From the NCBI GenBank assembly GCA_030407315.1, contig JALQPE010002718.1, positions 1 to 59,329 on the forward strand: 59,329 bases of DNA. The letters run 5' to 3'. Within the stretch, counting starts at the first letter, position 1, and each line of letters begins with the position of its first letter. The stretch is from Asparagopsis taxiformis. Its lineage: Eukaryota; Rhodophyta; Florideophyceae; Bonnemaisoniales; Bonnemaisoniaceae. Positions 44,656-53,999 of this stretch are shown one piece after another. Under the pieces are notes generated by a model. That model ran no database searches, was not told where the DNA came from, and worked only from the letters and a program-made list of their open reading frames with translations. The position numbers and the translations under genes were made by a program.

Positions 44656-45960
44656 GAAAGGCGTTTGGTGCAATTGTTGCGACTGTGTGTGACGGTGGAT
44701 GTCGATTGCGTCACGTGACCAAAGTTGTTATGTATGTCGGTCGGTGTCATTGTGCCGATACATGTGTTTGTCTGTCTTTCCAGATAGATCGTGTATTCCA
44801 CGCTGCGCACTATGTTCCATCAGCGTATCGTTGGACACATCCACTCGTCAACTTGTTCCACATGCGCTTCGCTCGCTTCCTCGTTTGTATTCTCAGCACT
44901 GGTTGATATGGATTCAACAGCACAATTGTAAGACATTCCAAGTTATCCCTCGAGAATGAATAGTTAATCCAGACGGCTTTAGCAAGATTGTTCTTCTTAG
45001 TACCTCGTCCACGTACTACCCATAATGCTACTGAAGTGCAATCCATAACCATGTTTAATGATAAGAGCGATAGTACTACGGGCACTCAAAAAATGACGAT
45101 GGGTTTCAATCCATCCCAAAACTTCTACAACATCCCGGTTTCACGCTCGTATGTCCATCGGTACGTACACACTACATGGCGGTTTCATCTCCAGCATCAC
45201 CACTCCTCTCTCCAGCCTCCATCTCCATCACTTCTACCCTCGCTGTTCCAACCCTCCCATCCATCTCGATTGGTCTAATGTTCTATTCCGGTAAAACACA
45301 ACCGTGCAACAAACTAAAATAATCAGGTGCATCGACTTACTCCATCATCACACCCTTCCCTATTCATTATCTGCTGCTCACAACCCGTCCTCGAACCGTG
45401 GACACACCCAATGCATTTTTCTTCCTCCCATCCCTAGCAATGTTTGCAAGATGGGATGTACGCTTCCCCTCCGCTCACTGCGCTCGTTCATCTGCAACAT
45501 ACGCGAGGGATGATTGCCAACCTAAACTGTATCTACCCCGTACCTACATTCAGAGCCAGAAAACGGTTCCACAACCATAGTGGTCTGCATTGATGGACAT
45601 CTCACCTACGAACGCACCAACGCATGCCATTCAGCCAGTGCAAACGCCGCTCCTGTTGCCTCATTGTGCACGTCACGCCTATACAGAGCGCTATGGACGT
45701 ATGGAAATGGCCTGTCAGTGCGTACATCATCATCTGTTGGAGCATCCATTCTAGTCATATGGCGATACAACCAAGCTGTCGCGACGCTCTCCGCGATATG
45801 CGCGTTATGGGGCGATGAACTGCATTTCAAAGCAGGTCAGGTGGTTGGCGGCATTGCGACCGACTGCAGACTTTGCAACGCGCACGCAGGTATCGAACGC
45901 GAATTATCGGGATGAATCAGTTGTGACTTGACTGCGACTAGGGGCAACGCTCGCGACGAT
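44630..45960 (+). repeat. Diverged direct repeat, copy 2 (downstream of the NB-ARC gene)
   Basis: Collinear partner of 32840-34135. It starts in the last codons of the NB-ARC gene (CAACATGTGGTATGTGCG against CAACATTTGGTATGTGCC) and continues through the same ordered blocks to about 45960. No frame is conserved. Without the copia element the two copies start about 5.9 kb apart. Confidence 0.7.
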
Positions 45961-46321
45961 GCAATAGGGTTTCAAGGAACGAAGAAGATATTTTAACTTC
46001 ACAACGAAAGTATGAGGCACGGTGGCTAATTTGGCGGTAAAATCTGTTTGCGATACAGTATGCAACTCTTGCCCCTGCATTCCGACTCCTACAGAGTCAA
46101 GCTGATAGGAACCAAATTGATTTACCACCCGACGACGGCGTTTGTCATGGAATACAAATCCAGAGCTGCACCGAAGGATCATCTGCCGCCAAGGAAACCA
46201 GTCATTCGCGACGCGCAGGCTCTCGCGTCGTTCAGGGAATTGTCAACTAGTCGCCTCTAGCTACTGCGTCACCGTGCCGCCTCACCCTTGCTCTTCCACT
46301 TAAGTTTTTGTTTTTACCTAG

Positions 46322-48240
46322 ATGGACCCTACTCCCCCAGACAGCACTGGGGATGGACCGAACAGAGTACAAGCGCGCAAAAGGACTTATCCTAGCCTCT
46401 CAGACGGACAAGATACGATTCGCCGAAGAACAGAGGCGTTACCAACCAACTCTTCCAACCCATCCTCTAGACCCCACGGCTCACAGCTGCGTCGTGAGAG
46501 TCCTCCGGAGCCTCCATCAATCCGCTTCAGTACAATTGCGTCTGCTGAAATCAGGACGCTGCTAAGCTTTAGCATGAACCAACTTTTTCAGCTCTATCAG
46601 GACGCTCCAGCAGAGATTAAAGCCCGCTTCTCTCTGAACCACTCAGCACCCCTCGAAACAATCCTTCAAATGCGAGACGATGCGCGAGCAGTAGAGTCAC
46701 CCCATCTACCGCTCAGGGGACCAACCCCAAATGAGGCATTTGAAGCCCTAATGGAGATGAAACCATCAGAGCTGTTAGCGGTCGCAGAGGAACGACCGCA
46801 GCGACTGAACGACTTGCTCAACTCGGGAATTAGAGCGCGCCAGAGCCTCCCTGACCTTCGTAGTTTGAATCTGGACGACGCCGCTTTGCGAAACCTTGCC
46901 ACCGTCCTGTCTTGGAAATTCAATGCAATTAGCGACCTTCTGGACATCGAAGAGGAAAAGAATCACGATCTGCGAGCTCGTTGTGCCAATTTAGATGCCA
47001 GAAATCCTGGTAATGTCATATCCCCTCCAAATGCACATGATGCAACCCCAATTCTAGCGAATGAGTCTACAACGCAGATCGGTGGTGTCCCTATCGCTTC
47101 TGCTCCCGCTCCCTCGATTGAAGGGGGGGATTTTCAGACGGGACGGCGAAGTTCCGTGCGTTTGCCGTCCCAGCTTCCGCCCTATCCATCGCATGGAACT
47201 TCAACAATCCTGCTAGCCGTGACAGAGATAATCGGCCCATCAATTCTCTACAACTTTATAAAACACGGGATGACAGTAGAGAATTATGTCCGCACAAGAC
47301 CGTACTGGCAAGCAGGAAACCATCCCGAACAGATAGAATTGGAAGCGCTGACATTGGCTCGTGTTCTACACATCACGTTGATGCAGTACCCGTCCCCGAC
47401 GTCAGCCCTCCTCTCATGCCCGTGGATGGAGGTAGCATTGAGACGGCTGTACACGATTCTAAAAGTGGAGGAAACGCACAACAGGAATCCGGAGCACACG
47501 AGGGCCGTGATCTGGGAAGGGTACAAACCTGCTCTCGAAACCCAAAGAGACGACGGACTCGTGGTACCACTTTTGGAAAACAGTCGCATGCATCATATCT
47601 CAGCGGAGACCAGGACAAACGCAGCCATGATACGAATGGTTCCCCCACTGCGATCATCGGCCCAAAAGTCGTTTCGGGGAAGGCGGAAGGCCAACAGACG
47701 CTTCGAAACGGACCGGCAGAGAGACCAACCCCCAGAACCTCGCGCAGTCTAGATCTAGACAACTTCCCTTCAAGGCGCACCTTCCCCCTCTCCCAATTCT
47801 CAGCGGAGCTCTTAAGTACACAAGTGTGTCACGTACTCAAGGCTCTCGATTTCCTTTATTCTGGAAAAGCCGCCGAAACTGCGAGCCCAAAACATCGCAG
47901 TCCTGCTACACATCGAGCCGTCCTATCCGTGTCCAACCGCTTGTCCGATCTCGCTAACTCTATCGGGGAGGTAGATTTTCGTAACGTCACGCTCTGCATT
48001 CCGGCAGAGATTGCGCCACAACCGTTTTGCACGGTCAGGAAGGATTGGGAAGCAGTCCTCAAATTCCAAGAAGAAGTCGCTAGCACTAATTCAGCTGACA
48101 GGGGAAATTTCACGCTGCTGGACGCCCGCAGAGTAGACCTACCCAAACAAACAGTGGCTCAAAAGTTCCAGTGGCTCCAGCTAATGCCACCATCCTCGTC
48201 TGTGTTTTCGGAAGTGGACGCGGACGTCCAGTCTCTCTAG
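46322..48240 (+). pseudogene. Unknown protein, two overlapping frames, 3' end replaced by R2
   Basis: The first frame (46322-47752, 476 residues) starts MDPTPPDSTGDGPNRVQARK with a Pro/Ser-rich head. It continues through helical text (RTLLSFSMNQLFQLYQDAPA; LRNLATVLSWKFNAISDLLD) and a compact region (TEIIGPSILYNFIKHGMTVE; SALLSCPWMEVALRRLYTIL). The second (47416-48240) gives more protein-like text past 47750 (SQFSAELLSTQVCHVLKALD; KDWEAVLKFQEEVAST), so one gene with a shift between 47420 and 47750 is likely. The last 15 codons (SVFSEVDADVQSL) come from R2; the same residues end the broken copia frame near 11928. The build (disordered head, helical middle, no catalytic motif) loosely recalls Gag or the chromovirus antisense ORF, but I cannot show homology. 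A pyrimidine tract ending in CTAG just before the ATG and a short frame at 46048-46260 leave an upstream exon possible. Confidence 0.5.
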
Positions 48241-48327
48241 TACGGGTCCTAGTCGGCCCCGAGATTTACTAGAACAAATGAACGTCCGCGTCCAAAAAAA
48301 AAATAAAAATTTTTTGGATGCGGACGT
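48197..48327. repeat. R2 repeat, second copy
   Basis: Positions 48197-48229 match 11895-11927 on the opposite strand with about two changes. Further GGACGTCC and CTAGTA words follow, with an A/T run near 48293-48315. Confidence 0.7.
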
Positions 48328-48499
48328 CCACTTTCTCTAGTACATATGGCGGAATACTAGGGCCCGACATCCACTTTCTCTAGTACATATGGCGGAATAC
48401 TAGGACCCGACATCCACTTTCTCTAGTACGTTTGGCGGAATACTAGGACCCGACATCCACTTTCTCTAGTACATATGGCGGAATACTAGGACCCGACAT
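48328..48499 (+). repeat. 43-bp tandem repeat, four units
   Basis: Units start at 48328, 48371, 48414 and 48457, each opening CCACTTTCTCTAGTAC and containing GGCGGAATACTAGG. Units differ by one to three bases. They extend R2 and share its CTAGTA and GACATCC words. There are no spacers, so it is not CRISPR-like. Confidence 0.9.
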
Positions 48500-48628
48500 C
48501 CAGTATACAATATATCAGCGAAAACCGGGAGGGAAGAAATTACAGCGGATGGTAAATTCAGGGCCCATATCGGACCGTATTTTATTCTCTCATTTAGCAA
48601 ACTGCTCGTATACAATACGTCTCTCTAG

Positions 48629-48738
48629 AATAGGGAATACATATCTGGTCAGAAAAGGAAATAAATACCCGGTTAGAATAGGAAATACGTATCCAGCCAG
48701 AATAAGAAATACGTATCCAGCCAGAATACAAAATACCT
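48629..48738 (+). repeat. 24-bp degenerate tandem repeat
   Basis: About four units of the type AATACGTATCCAGCCAGAAT, seen as repeated NTYPARI in one frame. The last units are the most alike. Confidence 0.65.
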
Positions 48739-48739
48739 G

Positions 48740-49060
48740 TCAGCATATCGTCGATCACCCATCTCCCTCAATATCGCGTTCTCCCTACCATCCGAACGCC
48801 ATGCACCACCATCCGCACATACTTCAAGAACCCTCACGACCTAGATTACAAAAATCCGCTCCTTCCCAATTCCATCCCCGCTTTCCTCGACACCACCCCA
48901 GCCCATTAAATCATCAAGACATCAAACATGAACATGGTCAGCAAAATCTTACACCACTTGAAACCACTCTCACTTCTATCGTATGCCCCAAAATATACAC
49001 ATACCAGAAACACCTCACAGCTTCATTCCCCATCTTCCTACATCCCTTCTTCACTCTCCT
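48740..49060. other. Pyrimidine-rich stretch before the 49-50 kb array
   Basis: C/A/T-rich sequence without a supported gene. The 48549-49199 frame runs through simple and tandem repeats and is probably fortuitous. Confidence 0.4.
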
Positions 49061-50140
49061 TCAGTCCTGCCGTTCCTGCTTCACCACTCCTGCATCACAT
49101 ACACAACATCAGAATCAACCACAACAGTCAGACTCAAAAGCAACGCTTACCACGACAGATATCCTAGAAACTCCCTTACTTACCTCTCCGAGAGGATGAC
49201 TGAATCATCCATCCTACACAAAATACAAACCATGATCCAAAAACCTTGCAATGAATAATCAAAGTCAGCAGTCCATATCTTCGCAAAACAAGTCTTGGTG
49301 CTCAGTAAAACTTACCTTCTGTCATCAACATTCCTGCATCATCTACACAACATCGGAATCAACCACAACAGTCAGACTCAAAACCAACCTTCCATCACAG
49401 CATACTTTCAAAACTCGCACACTTACCTTCGCTCCACACAATACACACCATGACTCAATAGGCTTCTAATGAAAAATATCGCATCAACGGAAATAGTCAG
49501 ACTCAAAACCAACCTTCCCTCGCTGCTTACTTTCAAAACTCGCACACTTACCTTACCTGTTCCATCCTGCACACAATAAAAACCATAAATCACGTAATCG
49601 TGTAGCCAAGAAAAGCAGTCAGCATTCCGCATCTTCGCACAACCGGTCTGGGCGCCCAATGTGACTTACCTTCCGTCATCACTATTCCTCCATCACCTAC
49701 GCAACATCGGATTCAATCGCAACAGTCAGATTGAAAACCAACGTTTCCCTCGCTACATACCCTGAGAACTCGCAAATGTACCTCTCATCCATCCTACACA
49801 CAATACAAACCATGATCCAAAAACCTTGCAATGAATAATAATCATAGTCAGCAGTCCATATCTTCGCAAAGCACATCTTGGCACTCAATGAAACTTACCT
49901 TCCGTCATCAACATTCCTGCATCATCTACACAACATCGGAATCAACCACAACAGTCAGACTCAAAATCAACCTTCCCTCACAGCATACTTTCAAAACTTC
50001 ACGTACCTCTCTTCCATCCTCCGCTCAATACACACCATCAGTCAACAGGCTTCCCATGAAAAATATCGCATCAACGGAAATAGTCAGACTCAAAACCCAC
50101 GCTTCCCTCAACGCATACCCTCGAGGGTAGAGGATGGAAC
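49061..50140 (-). repeat. Tandem array with regularly spaced splice-like signals
   Basis: Degenerate units repeat over about 1.1 kb, with a higher-order period near 584 bp (49260 to 49844). On the minus strand three 27-base blocks (49899-49925, 49670-49696, 49316-49342), typed as ATGATGCAGGAATG...GAAG with variants, are each preceded by TTGTGTAG or TTGCGTAG and followed by GTAAGT. Between them lie 12-15-base blocks beginning GATGGA (for example 49782-49793), preceded by ATTGTGTGTAG and followed by GTAC or GTAAG. The intervening sequences would be introns of about 85 and 103-105 bases. Whether they are spliced is unknown. No gene is called on them because one short block contains a stop or breaks the frame. 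Confidence 0.6.
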
Positions 50141-50144
50141 GAAG

Positions 50145-50182
50145 GTACGTGCGCGAATCTTGATCAAGATTCGCGCACGTAC
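50145..50182. repeat. Perfect 38-bp palindrome
   Basis: Two 19-base arms meet at a central TGATCA without any spacer, the left arm starting GTACGTGCGCG and the right arm ending CGCGCACGTAC. A smaller palindrome, TACCCTCGAGGGTA, lies just upstream at 50117-50130. It could form a cruciform in DNA or a hairpin in RNA, and may mark an element end. Confidence 0.9.
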
Positions 50183-50779
50183 AAAGCAAAGTCGGTCAAA
50201 GAAGATCAGTCGGTGATGAGGGCGGAGTGGAGCCTGCGGCGTCGACCGGACAGCTTTCTGCGTCCGCTTAAGTCTTGCTGTGCATACTCGAAATCATCGC
50301 CGGCAGTGAGATTGAGTATGGCCCAAGCCATGGTCTCTGATTCCCCGAACAAAGAGATCCGGATCGAGAACAACGAATATAAACATATAATCATATATAT
50401 GAGAATCCATTTGCTTTCCTTACATGATCTGTGGCATATCCGCTGTAAAGCACATTCAGATTCCACGAAGTTTGGAAATAAAAAAGTTTATTATTACAAA
50501 TGAATTAATTGAAAATTCATCTCCCAGGGCAGTCGTTCGTCCTTCCATGCACACGTTGCCAGCACGCAATGTGATGTAACAGTTGGAAATGATTGAACTC
50601 TCGGTTAAATTCCACCGTTGGGATGTCAGCTGGAGTGAGCACAAAACTACTACCCAAAAAACTACGAACACGTTACATTCCAAGTCTCGAAAGCACCACA
50701 AAAATAAAATTGGTCGCATCTGGACGGCACAGTCTCCCCTGTTCAGCTCGCAATCCTCCCTTTTGCGTCAAAACTCGAC
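50183..50779. other. Intergenic before the transposase gene
   Basis: About 600 bp with no gene, A/T-rich around 50470-50510. A terminal inverted repeat for the following transposase could be here but none is obvious. Confidence 0.4.
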
Positions 50780-53700
50780 ATGGAATGCAAGTATGAAGGG
50801 TGCTTCTACTACTGCGTAGATGCTTATGCGCTCGCGCTGCATGAGCGAACGTGTCGCTACCGTTTCAACCCCTCTCCCCAACATTTCAACAACGCTCGTG
50901 TCCCTGCCGTCACCCATGAGCCTGCTCGAAACGGCGACCATGATTCCCCGCAACCCAGCTCCCCAGACCCAGAATCTGGTCGTGCTTCCTCCAGCGACTC
51001 ACCCTGTGACGCTTCACTGCCACCAACCTCAACCCCCTCCCGCGCAGACCTCCTCGTGCAATCCCTCGCCGCCAGTCTCACAACCCTCGAGTACAAGGCC
51101 GGCGCTGGCCGCGTGAGCGAAGTCATCACCATCCTACAAGACCCCGCATTCTCCCTAGAAAAGTTCAACAGCGCCGTTCGCACCGTAGAAGAATGTCGCC
51201 ACGTTACCGCTTCCATGGTCGAAACACATTTCCGCACCGAAGGTTACAAGAGCCACATCATTCCAGACAAAACTGGTAAGTACTCGGCACAGCTGTACCT
51301 CCGCGACCCAGTCGACATGCTCCGCAGGCAGTTAGCACTGGCTAACGACCAAAATACTCTCTTCCACCCCTCCCCACAGACCGCCCCAGACGGCACCGCA
51401 ATATTTTCTCATCCCCTACACACAGAATTCGCGAAAACGCTGCACCAGGTTACTAGACAGCGCGTGCAGCTCTCGGAAGATCCACAGGTCGTATGGGCAG
51501 AGGAAAATGATCCCACCGCTTCCTCCTTTGCCGGCCTCCTCCAAGTGTACTCCGACAAGAGCAGCACAAGCCTCAAGAGCTCCGCAATCGTCGCATACCC
51601 CATACACGTCACACTGCTCAACTTCTCCGCCCCCCTCCGTCGCCACTGCATCCGTACCGGCCTCACCATCGTCGGGTATCTTCCGTACATTGTTAACCCT
51701 TCGTCCAACGCCTTGTTCGGTGATGAAATGCCGACAACCTCTAGTTCTGCTAGTCGCGCTCGCAAAATTGATATTCTTCATAAAGCACTCGAAAAAGTGT
51801 TTTCGTCCCTATCCACCGCGTTCTCTTCCGGGTTCCCCTGCACAGACTCCACTGCAACTGCCCGCCAATGCTTTCCCATCCTAGCCAATTATTGCTGCGA
51901 CTTTCCAGAGGCCAAAGAGCTGTCATGCACTCGCAACAGCACTACCACCACACATCCCTGCCACCGCTGCTACATCCCCGCCACTCAACTTGAATCCAGC
52001 GCGCCACACCAGCCCCGCTCCCTCGATGATACACGCTCTGCACGCCAAGAGAGCGCTCAGGAGCATACAACTGCTCCGCTCGAAGCTCTCTCCCTCCTCG
52101 AACAACACTCTGTCCTCGAATCGACCGCTCTTTTACCCACCAACAGTCCCCTAGACCCCTACAACATTTTCTCCTTCGAGCCTCTGCACAATCTCCACCT
52201 CGGCATCTCAAAGCTCATCAAACAGTGCATTGTCCACCGCCTCAGCTCCCCAGACCTCACCACCACTGCCTCCCATTCCGGGACACCTCGCACCTTCAAG
52301 AAGGTGAAAAAATCCATCCTCGCCGGCTCAAACAGCATTCTGTCCGCTATCGAACGCGACTACTACATCACCGGTCTTCATGTCGACTTCTCCAAGGGTG
52401 AGAAGGGCACCAATTTGAACGGCCTCTTCACGGAGGACGGCATACGCGGCATGCTCGCAGCCAAAGACTATCACCATGTCGACATGGTGTTCCCTTTCAT
52501 CGCAGCATTCATTGACACATGCTGTGACGAAGTAGATACAGCCCCCCTCACTTCCATCTGCACGCAATACTCTGACCTCGTCGCATGGGTCATGAAACGC
52601 GGTCGCATCAAGCACTGGACTGCCGCCGAACTAGAAAGCCTCCAGAACTCCATTTCCTATTTCAAACAATCAATGCTCTCCACCCTCGGCCCATTCCACA
52701 CCACAGGTCTCAAAACTTTCAAGTTCCATCTTCTAGACCATCTTCCCGGTGACTTGCAGAGATATGGCGCCCTGGAACACATTGATGCAGGCCCCTACGA
52801 ACACTCGCATCTTCTGTTCAAACAGAGTTATAGGAAAACCTCTCGAAGGCGCTCCACAGCCATGGAAGAGACTATTCGCCACATGGAATTCTCCTTGGCC
52901 ACTCCAACTGGTCACACCCCATCGAACACATTGGGAAACCCACGCATGATATCGCCCACAGACGGTGCAGTACTCGTTCGCGACGGATTCACCGTTGCAC
53001 TGCACGACTTTGCCTCCCTGCTGCCCGATGCAACCCTCCTCGTTGCAGATATCGACGGACAGCCCGATCCTGCCACTCTTTTGCCTCTGCACAACTCCTC
53101 GTTCCCGTCTGGCACCATAACGCTATTCCAGCAACTCGGTGACACAGCTGCACAAGCGTTCCTCACCCTCGCTAGACTGCGCGCCACGGCAGAAGGCCCT
53201 CCAATACATGACATGGACATTTCCGTCACCGTGGTAAAGTCCGCCTACGTCATGGGAGGGTACGTCCCAGATGCCGACGACTTTGACCCGCACAGTGGCA
53301 TGCTTCGCCCCACAAACGTGTCGAGGCACAAGCAGCAGCGCGTCTTTGCAACTTCATCGTTCGGCCCCGCAAAGAGATCGCAGTACTCCTTTGTCGTCAT
53401 CTCCGGAACTGCCGATGACTACAGAACCATATGGGTAGGGCGCGTCCTGGCACTGGTACGCCTGCAGTCTCCAAACCTGTTTCAACCTGTAGAACTCGCT
53501 TTCGTTCAGTATATGACCTGCTTTGCCCCAAAAACCGCTGTGGAAAAATCACTTGGGTGCATTTGTTTAAAGTGGTCCACATGGGACCCGGACAACGGAT
53601 CCGTTGACAGCAATGACACTGCATCCCACAGTGCAGGTGGTCCTTGGTTTGACCTCATTCCTGCATCTACTATATCTGGCACCGTGCACATCGTACGAAG

Positions 53701-53818
53701 TAACTTTCCAGTCAAGCCATTTACGAAACAAATGCACTGGTCGGACCACCGTTTCTATCTCAACCGCTTCTACACCAACACTGATTACCAATTCACAGAT
53801 GATAATGAAGAAGAATAA
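50780..53818 (+). CDS. KDZ/Plavaka-like (CACTA superfamily) transposase
   Basis: 1,012 residues, uninterrupted. The N-terminus has a zinc-finger pattern (C3, C8, H21, C25 in MECKYEGCFYYCVDAYALAL and onward), typical of DNA-binding heads of such transposases, followed by a Ser/Pro-rich linker. The core includes a Cys pair (HPCHRCYIPATQLE, about 393-406), FEPLHNLHLGISKLI (about 463), and EHSHLLFKQSYRKTSRR (about 674-690). These resemble the D-LH-L-G and E..H...K.AYR.T.RR blocks of Plavaka-type enzymes that cut and paste DNA by a DDE mechanism. About 300 further residues follow the core, with a beta-rich look (FVVISGTADDYRTIWVGRVL). The gene is convergent with the coiled-coil gene at 54000-56255, a pairing that may form one two-gene element. 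No terminal repeats were located. Alternatively it is a domesticated transposase. The intact length suggests recent activity or selection. Confidence 0.6.
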   Translation: MECKYEGCFYYCVDAYALALHERTCRYRFNPSPQHFNNARVPAVTHEPARNGDHDSPQPSSPDPESGRASSSDSPCDASLPPTSTPSRADLLVQSLAASLTTLEYKAGAGRVSEVITILQDPAFSLEKFNSAVRTVEECRHVTASMVETHFRTEGYKSHIIPDKTGKYSAQLYLRDPVDMLRRQLALANDQNTLFHPSPQTAPDGTAIFSHPLHTEFAKTLHQVTRQRVQLSEDPQVVWAEENDPTASSFAGLLQVYSDKSSTSLKSSAIVAYPIHVTLLNFSAPLRRHCIRTGLTIVGYLPYIVNPSSNALFGDEMPTTSSSASRARKIDILHKALEKVFSSLSTAFSSGFPCTDSTATARQCFPILANYCCDFPEAKELSCTRNSTTTTHPCHRCYIPATQLESSAPHQPRSLDDTRSARQESAQEHTTAPLEALSLLEQHSVLESTALLPTNSPLDPYNIFSFEPLHNLHLGISKLIKQCIVHRLSSPDLTTTASHSGTPRTFKKVKKSILAGSNSILSAIERDYYITGLHVDFSKGEKGTNLNGLFTEDGIRGMLAAKDYHHVDMVFPFIAAFIDTCCDEVDTAPLTSICTQYSDLVAWVMKRGRIKHWTAAELESLQNSISYFKQSMLSTLGPFHTTGLKTFKFHLLDHLPGDLQRYGALEHIDAGPYEHSHLLFKQSYRKTSRRRSTAMEETIRHMEFSLATPTGHTPSNTLGNPRMISPTDGAVLVRDGFTVALHDFASLLPDATLLVADIDGQPDPATLLPLHNSSFPSGTITLFQQLGDTAAQAFLTLARLRATAEGPPIHDMDISVTVVKSAYVMGGYVPDADDFDPHSGMLRPTNVSRHKQQRVFATSSFGPAKRSQYSFVVISGTADDYRTIWVGRVLALVRLQSPNLFQPVELAFVQYMTCFAPKTAVEKSLGCICLKWSTWDPDNGSVDSNDTASHSAGGPWFDLIPASTISGTVHIVRSNFPVKPFTKQMHWSDHRFYLNRFYTNTDYQFTDDNEEE

Positions 53819-53999
53819 ATCTAAATCGCAGCACTCTATTGATAATGTACTACATGATAAACCTTCTAGTCAACGTCACATTTACTGCACTAATTTCAAC
53901 CATCCTCCATTACGCCAAAACCGTTATCAGCAGTGGCTGCATGGCGCCGCTCCATGCCCCCATACTGTGGGGCATTGATTTCGACATTCAGGTTTGCAC

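Noticed and set aside
48328..48499. CRISPR array
   Set aside because: The 43-bp units are directly adjacent with no unique spacers and no cas genes, and the genome appears eukaryotic.
48549..49199. 216-residue plus-strand ORF
   Set aside because: It runs through the 24-bp tandem repeat and low-complexity sequence, with no motif.
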